From contig NC_077245.1 in the NCBI RefSeq assembly GCF_947179165.1, positions 36,015,286-36,079,285 on the forward strand: DNA of 64,000 nt, given 5' to 3'. Every line of letters starts with the position of its first letter. The first letter of the stretch is position 1. The position numbers were made by a program, and so were the translations under genes. Below are positions 10,802 through 22,021 of this stretch, in pieces. The notes beneath the pieces are model-generated. The model searched no databases and had not been told where the DNA came from. It saw nothing but the letters and a program-made list of their open reading frames with translations. The DNA is from Solanum dulcamara. Taxonomy: Eukaryota > Streptophyta > Magnoliopsida > Solanales > Solanaceae.

Positions 10802-11290
10802 GTCTTTAACTTTGATGTATATGCATTGCTTGATCCGGGTGCCAACTTGTCTTTTGTTACTCCTTATATTTCTTTGAGGTTTGATGTGTGCCCCAAAGTG
10901 TTAATAGAACCTTTCTTGATTTATACTCGCATTGGTGGTTCGATATTAGCAAAGAGAGCTTATAGAAATTGTCCCGTATGGGTCTTGCACAAAGTTATTC
11001 CCTGTGACCTTGTTGAACTTGATATGACTGATTTCGACATCATTCTTGGTATGGATTGGTTACATGCCGCTTATGCATCTATATGTTGTAGAACTCGTGT
11101 GGTTAAGTTTCACTTTCCTAATGAGCCTATTCTTGAATGGAAGGGTAATGATTCGGTGGTTAAAGGTCGATTCATCTCAAGTATTAAGGCCCAGAAAATG
11201 ATTTCCAAAGGGTGCATTTATCATATAATGCGAGTTAGGGACATTAATTCCAAAACACCTACTCTTGAGTTGGTCCCTATAGTTAATAAG
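10802..11290 (+). pseudogene. pro: Gypsy-1 aspartic protease
   Basis: Retropepsin-like domain that would cleave the polyprotein. The active-site region reads [17 protein letters not shown], with D-P-G-A in place of the usual D-S/T-G-A, a variant I also see in Gypsy-2. It continues with [20 protein letters not shown], then [11 protein letters not shown], the conserved ILGMDW block of plant Gypsy proteases. The frame is open through to the RT at about 11488. Confidence 0.9.
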
Positions 11291-12229
11291 TTCTCCAACG
11301 TGTTTCCCGATGATTTGCCCGGTGTTCCTCCTGAAAGGGAGATTGACTTTGGCATAGATCTCCTTCCCAATACCCAACCTATCTCTATTCCTTCTTACCG
11401 TATAGCTCCGGCGGAACTTAAAGAGTTGAAAAAACAATTGAAGGATTTGTTGGATAAGGGTTTTATAAGACCAAGTATTTCACCATAGGGTGCTCCCATG
11501 TTATTTGTTAGGAAGAAAGATGGGTCACTCCGAATGTGTATAGACTACCGACAATTGAATAAGGACACCATAAAGAACAAATATCCAATCCCAAGGATAA
11601 ATGACTTATTTGATAAATTACAAGGAGCAAGCTATTTTTCGAAGATTGACCTCTATTCCGGCTATCATCAATTGAGGGTAAGGGAATGTGATATTCCCAA
11701 GATTGCCTTTCGGATAAGGTATGGTCATTTTGAATTTTTAGTAATGTTATTTGGGTTGACAAATGCTCCCGCTATATTCATGGATTTGATGAATCGCATT
11801 TTCTAGCCATATTTGGACATGTTTGTAGTGGTGTTTATAGATGATATCTTGATTTACTCTCGAAATAAGGAAGATCATATGGGTTACTTGAGGATTGTGT
11901 TGCAAACGTTGAGGGAAAAGGAACTATTCACTAAATTTAGTAAATGCAATTTTTGGCTAAGATGGGTTGCATTTCTTGGCCATGTGGTGTCCAGTGATAG
12001 GATTAAAGTAGATCCAAAGAAAACGGAGGCAGTTAAAAATTGGCCTAGACCATTATCTCCTTCAGACATTAGGAGCTTTTTGGGCTTAGCCGGATACTAC
12101 AGAAGGTTTGTTGAAGGGTTCTCATCTATTGCTTTACCTTTAACTAAGTTAACTCAAAAGAAGGCAAAATTTCAATGGTCGGAAGAATGTGAGAAAAGCT
12201 TCCAAATATTGAAATATCGTCTTACGTAG
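11291..12229 (+). pseudogene. RT: Gypsy-1 reverse transcriptase
   Basis: Starts with the linker [20 protein letters not shown], then [43 protein letters not shown] (first catalytic Asp present), [15 protein letters not shown], and [10 protein letters not shown] (the FIDD form of the YxDD box). It then runs into the thumb/connection [15 protein letters not shown]. Stops lie at about 11486 (SISP*) and 11804. The catalytic aspartates survive, but translation would terminate at the stops. Confidence 0.93.
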
Positions 12230-12339
12230 TCACCAACATTGGCATAAAAAAAGTAGGAATGGATAAATAACACATAAATCATAACTTAAGTTTGAAGCAG
12301 GACGTTAAGGCCTTAAAAAGGGCTTCTATTTTAACATTG
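12230..12339 (+). other. Small insertion or scrambled segment between RT and RNase H
   Basis: Where related elements run directly from the connection domain into the RNase H (…TLPEGSDGF), this copy has about 80-100 extra bases with several stops and a change of frame. The stretch is A-rich and I recognise no element in it. Confidence 0.55.
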
Positions 12340-12894
12340 CCCGAAGGTTCAGATGGGTTTGTTGTTTATTTTGATGCTTCACGTGTTGGTTTGGGTTGTG
12401 TCTTGATGTAACATGGTAAGGTTATAGCCTATGCCTCTAGGCAACTTAAGGTACATGAAAGAAACTACCCAACCCACGATCTTGAACTTGTGGCGGTTGT
12501 GTTTGCATTGAAAATTTGGCGCCACTATCTTTATGGGGTGCATGTTGATGTGTTTACCGACCAAAGAAGATTACAATATGTGTTTAGTCAAAAGGACTTA
12601 AACCTTAGGCAAATAAGGTGGCTTGAACTCCTAAAAGACTATGACATGAGCGTATTCTACCATCAGGGTAAGGCAAATATTGTAGCCGATGCTCTTAGTC
12701 GATTGTCTATGGATAGTGTTGCACATGTTGAAGAAGGTAAAATGGAATTGGTCAAAGAAGTCCATAGATTGGCACGTTTAGGTGTGCGTTTGGTTGATTC
12801 CAATGATGCAGGCGTTCTTATACATAATGGTTCGGAATCGTCTCTTGCGGCAGACGTCAAGGCCAAACAAGACCATGATCCAATTTTGGTCTAA
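12340..12894 (+). pseudogene. RH: Gypsy-1 RNase H and linker
   Basis: Begins PEGSDGFVVYFDAS (first RNase H Asp), has a stop after GLGCVLM, then [34 protein letters not shown] and [15 protein letters not shown], the canonical ADALSR end of Gypsy RNase H. A roughly 50-residue linker leads to a stop at 12892. It sits in a different frame from the RT, so it is separated from it by a frameshift. Confidence 0.9.
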
Positions 12895-13880
12895 TTGAAG
12901 AAGTCGGTTGCCGAAAAGTTCATTGAGGCTTTCTCCCTAGGAGAAGATGGGGTATTACGTTACCAAGGTCGATTGTGTGTTTCAAATGTGGATGGAATAA
13001 GAGAGTTGATATTGAATGAGGCCCATAGTTCTCGTTATTCAATTCATACGGGATCCACCAAGATGTATCGTGACTTGAGGTAAGTGTATTAGTGGAATGG
13101 CATGAAGAAGGACATAGCAGAGTTCGTGGCTAAGTGTCCTAATTGACAACAAGTGAAAGTTGAACATCAAAGGCCGGAGGTTTAGCTCAAGAAATCGAAA
13201 TTCCTACATGGAAGTGGGAAGATGTGAACATGGAATTTATCACAGGTTTGCCTCATACTAGAAGGCAACATGGTTCTATTTGGGTTATTGTGGACCGAAT
13301 GACCAAATTGGCGCATTTTCTACCAATTAAAACTTCTTATGGTATCGAAGACTATGCTAAGTTATACATTCGTGAACTTGTAAAACTTCATGGTGTTCCT
13401 TTGTCGATTATATCGGATAGAGGTACTCAATTTAGTTCACAGTTTTGGAAGTCATTTCAAAAAGGTGTTGGCACTAAAGTCAAGTTAAGTACCATTTTGC
13501 ATCCTCAAACCGATGGGCAAGCCAAGAGAACAATTCAAACCTTGGAGGATATGTTAAGGGCATGTGTGATTGACCTTAGAGAAAGTTGGGATGATCATTT
13601 ACCATTGATTGAGTTTGCTTATAATAATAGTTATCACTCTAGCATCCACATGGCTCCTTTTTAAGCCTTGTACGGGAGAAGATGTAGGTCTCCGATGGGG
13701 TGGTTTGAAGTTGGTGAGATGACGCTAATTGGTTCAGATTTGGTAATTGATGAAATAGAGAAAGTAAGGCTCATAAGAGAAAGACTGAAAATGGCTCAAA
13801 GTCGTCAAAAGTCCTATTCGGACACTAGGAGGAGAAAACTTGAATTTGATGTGAACGATATGGTATATTTGAAGATTTGA
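12895..13880 (+). pseudogene. INT: Gypsy-1 integrase (catalytic residues damaged)
   Basis: An HHCC-type N-terminus is visible (HSSRYSIHTGSTKMYRDLR … FVAKCPN), but the last Cys codon is a stop. After a frameshift near 13170 the core reads MNMEFITGLP (the usual MDF Asp is Glu), LSIISDRGTQF (second Asp present) and HPQTDGQAKRTIQTLEDML, where the catalytic Glu of the DGQSER motif is Lys. AYNNSYHSSIHMAPF, a stop, and a linker follow. It is clearly non-functional. Confidence 0.92.
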
Positions 13881-13883
13881 CCT

Positions 13884-14252
13884 ATGAAAGGGGTAATGCG
13901 GCTTGGTAAGAAAGGAAAGTTGAGCCCTAGATATATAGGACCGTATAGGATATTGAAGCGCATTGGCAAGGTAGTATATGAGTTAGACTTGCCACTTGAG
14001 TTGGATATGGTTCATCCGGTATTTTATGTGTCAATGTTGAGAAAGTTTGTGGGTGATCCAAATTCAATTGTACCAAGGGAAAACATGAGTATTGAAGAGA
14101 ATTTGACTTATGAGGAGGTCCCGATTGAGATTTTAGACCGGAAAGTGAAGAGGCTGAGAAATAAAGACGTTGCATCTGTCAAAGTATTATGGAGGAATCA
14201 AAAAGTAGAGAGTGCAACATGGGAAGTGGAATCGGGCATGATGAAGCGATAG
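13884..14252 (+). pseudogene. Gypsy-1 integrase C-terminus with chromodomain-like end
   Basis: GKLSPRYIGPYRILKRIGKV, then VHPVFYVSMLRKF, matches the GPF/Y region of Ty3/Gypsy integrases. The last 50 residues (EVPIEILDRKVKRLRNKDV … VKVLWRNQKVESATWEVE) match the chromodomain of plant chromoviruses, which helps target integration to chromatin. The frame is open to a stop at 14250. Confidence 0.88.
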
Positions 14253-14455
14253 CCTTATCTCTTTCCTTTCACTCAAGCCTAAAGGTACTAAGTTTCTTAT
14301 GATCAAATCAATTAAACTTCTACGCTTCAGTTCCATATGTCATTTACACGTTATATGTATTTTTCAAAGTGTTCTCATGTCCATGTCGGGTTTCTAAATC
14401 CTTTTTCCATGTCTTTCCTATATTAGTTGAATCTCATTCGAGGACAAATGTTCCC
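14253..14455 (+). other. Gypsy-1 3' untranslated stretch
   Basis: About 200 bases between the integrase stop and the polypurine tract, T-rich, with no open frame. This is ordinary for the family. Confidence 0.6.
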
Positions 14456-14465
14456 AAGGGGGAGA
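14456..14465 (+). other. Polypurine tract of Gypsy-1
   Basis: AAGGGGGAGA lies just upstream of the 3' LTR start (TGTAACATCC at 14469). It is the plus-strand DNA primer site in LTR retrotransposons. Confidence 0.82.
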
Positions 14466-14468
14466 TAT

Positions 14469-16042
14469 TGTAACATCCCTCATAATTTTTAAAAATAATA
14501 TATATATATATATATATATATACATACATATACCTTAAGAATGCCTTCGAAATAGGCCGCTCATGTAACATATTATCCTTAATCTTTTTAGAAAATCCAA
14601 TTTGAAATATTGATCAGGGGGTCAAAACCTGCGGGAAAATGGTCTCGGTGGATTTTTAGGACACGTGGAAGGAAAGAAATATTTTTGAAGAAACCACAAA
14701 ATAGTGTGGTCCGCGTCCGTACCGCGTCTGGACCTGGGAAGCTACACAAGACAGAGTAGTCCGCGATAGGACCACATCGCGGACCTGGGACAGTTTATCG
14801 GCCAAGTAGACCACGGCAAGTCCGCGTCGCGGATCTGGTATGGTTTCCTAGCCAAAATTAAGTTTTTTTAAGGGTGTTTTAGACTTTACCCAAATGAATT
14901 TTCAAAGCATGAATTATGACTATGTGTTTCCATGATGATCATGAATTCTAAGTATGTTTCAAGGTATGAATTTCATGCAAGTTATGAAGTTAGGTGACTT
15001 AGGATCCTATGTGGTGACCTAAGGCCTATTGATACGAATTAAGCAAAAATGATTGTAATGATGAAAGGACAATTCTCACATTACAAGTATGTTATGAAAA
15101 TGAGCTACTTTATGATTTCAAGCCTATGAACATAACTATGATATATGATATTATTATCTTATGTTATGTATGTATTCCGTGGGATTGGACTTAACACCGA
15201 GTGAACTTGAGGTGGGGGCCCTACCAAAATCCTAAGTAGCAGCCTCATGTCCCATAAACTACGTGCCACCGTAGGTTGCCTTGATGGCCTAGCTAGTAGA
15301 TCCACAAATAGCACATGTTTATGATTAGGAGTCTACCTTGGAAAAGTAGTCTCCTCCTTCTCGATGTGGGTATCATCGAATTCCATGTTATAGCTCGCAT
15401 GGTCTTATTTTCGGTTATGGTTCCTATCCCACATATGTATGATTTCTTAAGTACGTTACGACTTAAACTTATATTTTAAATGCTTTGGTCAATATGATTT
15501 TCTCATGACTTTATGTATTCCATCTTATCATGTGATTTACTTGACCGTTGCATTTCCATATTTACTTTGCATGTCACGCCCTTATACTTAGTACATTCCA
15601 ATGTACTAATGCATACTTTTTGCTTACATTGTCTCATAATATAGGGATTGAGGTTGAAGATCCTTATCATTCACGTAACTAGTAGGCATCCTCTATTCGA
15701 AGGTGTTGTGGTGAGTCCTCATTGACCGGGGACTAGTTTCAAGTTATTTACTACTTTCTTTTCAAAAGACATTTTCTTATGTTGTATGTTGAGGGTGAGC
15801 TAGGGACATATCTTAGCCCCCGCCCATACTCAATGTTCGAGGCATCTAGTTGGACATATGTTTGAGTCTATGTTGTCATAAAATAATATTTTTAGATTTC
15901 TATACTTGGCTTAGACTCTCTTATGATGTTTCCGCTTTTATATTTTACCTATGTATGTTATGATATGTACAAGAGGCTTGGTTGGAGCCCTTCGGGGTTT
16001 CGATCAGCGTGTTATGACTAGGCCCTAGGTCGGCTCGTGATA
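14469..16042 (+). repeat. Gypsy-1 3' LTR (internally deleted)
   Basis: Starts TGTAACATCCCTC and ends GCTCGTGATA. It matches the 5' LTR closely but is 1574 bases against 2193. The missing part corresponds to about 4198-4827 of the 5' copy and removes the TATA region. The join lies near 14890 (…ttacccaaat|gaattttcaaagc…). It carries a longer (TA)n run near 14501-14530. Confidence 0.92.
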
Positions 16043-16047
16043 GAGTC
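16043..16047. repeat. Target site duplication GAGTC (right)
   Basis: Pairs with 3777-3781 across Gypsy-1. Confidence 0.92.
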
Positions 16048-16979
16048 CTATAATGGTGCATAGCTTCACTATATCTTCACCGAATCCCATAATGGCCCGG
16101 GTACGGTATGATATAAGTATATGGTGATATGATGATACAATGATATGGTTATGGCATTGAGTCCCATAATGGGCCGGGTACGGTTTAAGTGTACACTATT
16201 CTATTCACCGAGCCCCTCACTAGAGTGCTAGGTACGGGATGTATATATATATATGATGATATCATGATATATAACTATAACACCGAGTCCCAAAATGGGC
16301 CGAGTATGATATATGATGATGAGATGCATGACTTCATTTAATAAGATGCAGGTATAGTGATTTGTTAAATGTTATACTTGTCTCCTGCATCTTTATTTCA
16401 GATGTAATCCCCTTTGTGGTATTTTATGCTTTATATATACTCAGTACGTATTTCGTGCTGACCCCCTCTCTTTGAGGGCTATTCTTTATGCCCGCAAGTA
16501 CAGACATGCATTTTGGAGATCCGTCAGCTTAGGATTTTCACTCAACAGTTTTGTAAGTGCTCTATTGTACCGGAGCTTAAACTGTTGGTATTGATCTGTA
16601 GATGTATATATTCATTTATTCAGGGGTACGACGGGGGCCCTGTCCTGCCATATGATATAGTTGACACTCTTAGAGGTCTGTAGATATATGTGTGTGGGAT
16701 GTGTGTAAGTTTTGTTCAGCTGCATCTATCTGATATGTTGTGAATGTCAATATGCTATGTAAGCCTTGTTGGCTTGCGTTCCCTTTCACAATATGATTAA
16801 TGGTAACTCCTTAGGAGACAAATGAAAGGGGTTATATGTATATGGAAACGTTATTACACATTGGGGTTCTTATATATGTTGTCATATTATTCGTAGTTTG
16901 GTTTGACTACGTCTGATAGATATGTAGATGAGTTTCCAGGTCAGACCAGAGTCATGGCCTACGGGGTTGGGTTGTGACA
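16048..16979 (+). mobile_element. Solo-type LTR, copy 1, right part (family S)
   Basis: Resumes the LTR cut at 3781. It has 'caccgaatcccataatggcccgggtacggtat'-type repeat blocks at about 16078-16310, the GC-richer 3' region, and the end GGGTTGGGTTGTGACA at 16979, the same end as copy 2. The following bases CCCTT match those before the left end at 1615-1619. Confidence 0.88.
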
Positions 16980-17363
16980 CCCTTTAAACACAAAATTACT
17001 ACCTCTCAATTCTAGGACTATCTCATTAGGAAACTGAAACATAACGACACAACTTCTACAACATATAGAGGCATAACATTCATGAAACCAATCCATACAA
17101 AAAATAATATCAAAATCGGTCATATCAAGCTTTAATAGATCAACGAAGGTAACCTTATGAGAAACTGAGACTGGATAGTTTCTATAGACTCTTTTAGCCA
17201 CAACTGAAGCACCAACTAGAGTATAGACCAAAAAATGTTCTAGCAAGATCTTGAGACTAACAATGAATCTCTTCGCAATATAGAGAGTAATAAATGATAG
17301 AGTAGGACCTGAATATAATAATGCATACACATCAAAGTCAAAGACTTTCAACATACTAGTCAC
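16980..17363 (-). pseudogene. pro: Outer minus-strand Gypsy protease (right part of the split element)
   Basis: The reverse strand reads MLKVFDFDVYALLYSGPTLSFITLYIA, where the expected D-S-G/D-P-G active site has become Y-S-G. VYRNYPVSVSHKVTFVDLLK and DFDIIFCMDWF (ILGMDW block) follow, then QFPNEIVLELRGSNFVFKG, broken at 16980 by the solo LTR. The gene continues at 1618. The catalytic Asp is lost, so it is inactive. Confidence 0.88.
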
Positions 17364-18409
17364 AATATTTGGGGAATCCTATAACTCCTAGTGAGTCTGA
17401 AGGGCAGAAAATCTATTTTGTGCTAACCGTCATCCGAAGTAGTGGCATGCTGATTTGGACGATTAGTAGCGTGGGTCTAAACTTAGGTTCTAGCCCCACT
17501 CCTACACTTATTAGCAAGATGACCAGGCTTTCTACATTTGAAACAAACATCCAATCCCGCTAAGCATTCCCCCTTATGATTTTTCCCACATTTCTTGCAT
17601 GAAGGAATAACATGACCACCCAAACGTCCACCTTGTGCCTTAGGATTTAGCACCTTGTTCTTCTCAAATTTTGGAGCTAGAGTGTTTGAAGAACCTTGGC
17701 CTTGAAACCTTTGGTTTTGTTGGAAACAACCATTACCAGCACAACCCTTGGCCCTGCACTTCTCTCCTTAAGCTTTTCCCCTTCAAATTGCTTGGCATAA
17801 GTTATGAGTCTAGAGATGTCCTTATTCTTGATAAGCATAGCAGTTTAGCATTCTTTTACAATCAAGTCCAATGCTCTCAAAATAAACTTACTTATTTAGG
17901 CACGCTAGTCGGTTGCCAAGGATGGACCATACTTAGATAACTTCGTGAACTTGAGGGAATATTCCCTCACACTCATGTTCCCTTTCTGGAGGTTGATAAA
18001 ATCCAACCTATGGGACCATCTTCAACCCTTTCGGCTTTTCATTGGTTGTACCAAACTTGAGTGCACCCTTGAGTTTATAGGCCACAAATTCTGCCTTCTC
18101 CTCCAAAGAAACTCCCATAATCTCAACAATCTTGTACAATTCATTCATAAAGTCTTAGGGATCCTCCTCAACCTTAGCTCCATGAAGATCGGGAGGGTTT
18201 ATCCTCATGAAATCTCTAACCCCTGAAGCCGGAGTAGACACATTGGGAGGAGCATCCACTCCTCTATTCACTTGACTAGTAACAGCTTAGGCTAGCATTT
18301 GGAAAGAGGCTCGGAACACGATATTTGTTACTTGATCATTCAAAGGAGAATTTGGAGCTTGTGGCTCCTCTTCCACATTCCTTCGAATGGGAGATATTCA
18401 TAGCGGCAT
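17364..18409 (-). pseudogene. gag: Outer minus-strand Gypsy gag
   Basis: Decayed gag on the reverse strand, upstream of the protease. Two zinc-knuckle-like motifs are visible at about 17500-17610: KKCGKNHKGEC and CFKCRKPGHLANKC (C-x2-C-x4-H-x4-C in the second). Gag core remnants lie at about 17750-18230. A possible start ATG at 18409 is followed soon by a stop. Many stops and frameshifts are present. Confidence 0.8.
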
Positions 18410-18610
18410 GATTCTGTAATCACAAAGAGAAAGCTTTAGAGAAGAAAACCATAGAGTTTAACTCTATAGCACGATAAAATCATGAAAGAAGTGAAGTATT
18501 TTCTAAGATGCATTATAGCCTCCTATTCATAGGTGTGGCACACTTCATATCGATGAACAAGACCCTACTCGATGATGCATGTTAGACTCCCTAGGACACT
18601 TGAACCTTGT

Positions 18611-18622
18611 TCTCTGATACCA
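18611..18622 (-). other. Primer-binding site of the outer minus-strand Gypsy
   Basis: On the reverse strand it reads TGGTATCAGAGA, one base off the initiator tRNA-Met site. It lies four bases inside an LTR end (CTTGACA) at 18627. Confidence 0.8.
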
Positions 18623-18626
18623 AGTT

Positions 18627-19334
18627 TGTCAAGACCCAAGCTAGGCCCTAGGTGTGACACGGTGACTAGAATCTCGAAGGATCCCAAAAAAGCCTCTTAG
18701 CATAACATTCATGAGCATACAAAAGGTACATAAAGTAAATAAACAAGAATCAACAATAAGAAACATAGTCTTAAGTAGAATATAAGTCTCAAAATGAGTA
18801 AATGACAACATAGACTCTTTTACTATCTAACGTGCCTCTAATAACTCGAGGGGGGCATAAGGCAAGCTCTTAGATCACCCACATAGACAAAATATGAGAA
18901 TAAAGTAACAACTATCAAGATAAGAAATAAGTGTCATGTCCTCGAACTATGAGGACTCACAAACAATAAAAGCTACTAGCAAGCACTAGCCATGAGCAGG
19001 AGGAGGATGAACGCGATCGTCGGTCCATACATTATGATAAAATCTAGGCAAAAAGTCTGCATTAATACATGGACTGCACTAAGTATGTAAGAACATGCAT
19101 GAACAATAAACATAGGACATAATTAATATGAATCATGGGATGCAAGACCAATATCTTTAAAACATGTCTAAAGTCATGAAAACATTTAGAACATCTATCT
19201 CATTGGTCAATGCATCAAAAGAATCTCATAATCATCAGAAGAATTCATAACATAACTGAAACTGTGTGTGATAGGACCTTTAACCGATAATAAGACAATG
19301 TGAGCTAATACATAGAATTTGATGGCTCCTGCAT
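18627..19334 (-). repeat. 5' LTR remnant of the outer minus-strand Gypsy
   Basis: Reverse strand ends ...CACCTAGGGCCTAGCTTGGGTCTTGACA. Its last 120 bases resemble the Gypsy-1 LTR end ('taagaggctt…actaggccctaggtcgg'), so the two belong to one LTR family. The LTR is cut off at about 19334, where a different repeat begins. No gene is present. Confidence 0.75.
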
Positions 19335-19693
19335 CGACTAAAATTGTATAAAATATATGTATAAAAGAGTATGTACCAAGTAAAAAATGTATATTATCGT
19401 CAACTATGTATATGAAAATATAAGAAACACGATAGAAATGTATACAAAAAGATAGCTTTTATGCAATATTAAAAGAATTGCCCTTTATTAATATAAAAAA
19501 GAACTCTTTTACCACATAAAAAAAACTTTTGTAATGTGTGAAAAGAAAAATATTTTTTTATAGAAGAAAAAAAGTATTCTCAATAACATTTTTAAACTTA
19601 TGATATCGATGAGAGAATAAATTATGAAAAATATTTTAAAGGAAAAAGATTATTTAATATTGTCTAAAAATGTGAATTAACTAATTAAATAGT
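19335..19693 (+). repeat. Dispersed repeat, copy a (also at 37157-37513)
   Basis: About 360 bases beginning 'aaattgtataaaatatatg', nearly the same as 37157-37513, same strand. The second copy lies inside a stretch that starts like an LTR (TGTTATACCC at 36847). I therefore take this as a truncated 5' LTR of the same non-coding element. Confidence 0.7.
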
Positions 19694-20559
19694 TAAATCA
19701 GTTAACTTTTTTTATGTAAGTATTTACGGCCAAAGTTTTGCCTAACGTTAATAATATATACAATAATAAATTAAAAATAATATTCAAACTTTATTAAATT
19801 CGAATAGCCTCCTCGGAAAGCAATTCTGGGCTGGTTACCTATAAAGACACTTAGTAGAAGTATTAGTAAGATATAAAAAAAATTAAAAATTAATAAAAAA
19901 ATAAAATAATAATAATAATAATAATAATAAATGTTGACATGTAGCTAATTTTGCTGGATAAAAGATTATATATATATATATATATATATATTATTTTTAT
20001 AAAAAAAATGAATAAATTGATTAAACTCTGATTCGGAATTGCCTACAAACCTCGAGTTGCATGAGGATCGGGCCATATATAGATTGAAAGGTGAGGCAAA
20101 TAACCTCTTGTCTTGTTGTTTGGAGTTGACAACTCTGGTCCTAGTGAAAGGTTTCATATGTTCCCGATGTCTCTTCCAAAATTATCCCAATATTGAGTTG
20201 TGATAGTTGGGAAAGCAAAGATCATTTACTTGCTGGAGAGAAAGAATTATTACGTCCTTTTGATGACCGAACTCTGCATCGAGCTTCCTACATATCTCGA
20301 GTGTCATGAGAAAAGTTAATGTAGTTCAAAAGGTAAAGTTGAAGTAATTTTTGATTGACTCTCAAAATTTGCCCATTGTTGAATCATCATGACACTATTT
20401 TCTTTTGTGATAATGGTAGAAAGAATTTAGTACAAATAGAGGGCTGAAAATGACATGTAAAGGGCCTTCGACTGGCGAGGCAAACATGTAATGTAAAAGA
20501 CCTTTGATTGGCAGGACGATAAAATGTAAAAGCTAGAGTGTGGATATATGGTTAAAAGG

Positions 20560-21170
20560 TGGGTGAATATAAAACATATTGAAATACCCTCATTAGAAGG
20601 GCCCGCCTATAAAATGTACTATAATACCCATATTAGAAGGTGGGTGCCTATGAAATGTAATGAAATACCCGCATTAGAAGGTGGGTGCCTATGAGATGTA
20701 TTGAAATACCCGTATTAGAAGGTGGGTGCCTATAAAATATAATAAAATACCCGTATTAGAAGGTGGGCGCCTGTGAAATGTATTGAAATACCCATATTCG
20801 AAGGTGGGTGTCTATAAAATGTAATGAAATAGCTGCATTAGAAGGTGGGCGCCTATGAAAAGTGTTGAAATACCTGCATTAGAAGGTGGATTCCTTTGAA
20901 ATGTAATGAAATACCTGCATTAGAAGGTGGGTTCCTATGAAATGTAATGAAATACCCATATTAGAAGGCAGGTTCCTATGAAATATAATGAAACACCCGC
21001 ATTAGAAGGTGGGTGTCTATAAAATGTAATGAAATACCTGTATTAGAAGGTGGGCGCCTATAGAATATAATGAAATACCCGCATTAGAAGGTGGGCGCCT
21101 GTGGAATGTATTGAAATGCTTGCATTAGAAGGTGGACACTTGTATTTGAAATTAAAATGCCTGTATCTAG
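20560..21170 (+). repeat. 41-bp tandem repeat array, about 14-15 copies
   Basis: Unit of 41 bases, core 'gaaatacccgcattagaagg' followed by 'tgggtgcctatgaaatgtaat', repeated head-to-tail with substitutions but almost no length change. The outer copies are the most divergent. It has no open frame and lies in the non-coding interior of the putative Tat-like element. Confidence 0.93.
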
Positions 21171-22021
21171 AGGTGAAAAACATGAGTATATTTTTTTAAA
21201 AGAAATATTGAAAAGTAAAAAAAAAAAGAATCACATCTTGACTTCTGTTGGTGCCAACAATTAGTATTGTGCATAAAAATTCCACCATCTTTTCTCTGCT
21301 AACCGAGATCAACATCAAAGTAATTACTATAGTTTCAAGTGGTACCTCAAACATACCTAAGTGTTGACACGATTTGTTCATTTTCTTTCAAACAATGTTT
21401 TGAACTATATTTGTCCCTCATGTTTCAAGTGCCCTCACCACAAAGAAAGTCCTAATTTTTACATATTTGAATATTTTAATTTTAGAATATTTTGGAAAGT
21501 ACGTTCACGCTCAGAAAGATATTCATGCATGCAATTGTGATACCATAGACTTGGCCTTCATGTAAATCTCCACTAATGTGAGAACATTTGAAATGAAATA
21601 TTGTAGGGCTTGTTACTAGCTTGTAATGCAGGAAATAGGGAAGGGTATGATAGTAATTTGTGATAAAAGTGACTTAATTCCTTCTTGTGCATTGCACTGA
21701 ATTTGTGCTTTCACTGTTTTTAGGCTTTTAGCTCTTGATCCTTATTTTTGTCCATTTCTTGCATACTTTTGGACTTCTTTTGAAGTTTCTCTTATTTGTT
21801 TGGAGTATTCTTCTTATTTTGTTGCAATTTTGCCTATTTGAACTTGTGGAAATTTTTCATCTTTTTTTTTGAAGTCATTCTTGCATTCTAAACTTTGAAG
21901 GACTTTTTCAATTTTTTATCTAACAACTTTGGACCTTGAATCTTCTTTTGTAACTTACACATCTTCAGTGCACTCAAAAAGGTCAGGACAAGAGAGAGAT
22001 AGTGCATATAAGCACTCAGAA

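Larger units (their letters stand above)
3782..16042 (+). mobile_element. Complete but decayed Ty3/Gypsy chromovirus, Gypsy-1
   Basis: Two LTRs (3782-5974 and 14469-16042) flank a primer-binding site, gag, protease, RT, RNase H, integrase, a chromodomain-like C-terminus and a polypurine tract. The order PR-RT-RH-INT defines Ty3/Gypsy. The element is bounded by a perfect GAGTC duplication and inserted in solo LTR copy 1. Without the nested LTR 6955-10391 it would be about 8.8 kb. At least eight in-frame stops and two frameshifts break the polyprotein, and the integrase has lost its catalytic Glu. It is therefore not autonomous. Confidence 0.95.

Noticed and set aside
20560..21170. CRISPR-like array
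   Set aside because: The units are contiguous 41-bp repeats with no unique spacers, in plant nuclear DNA.
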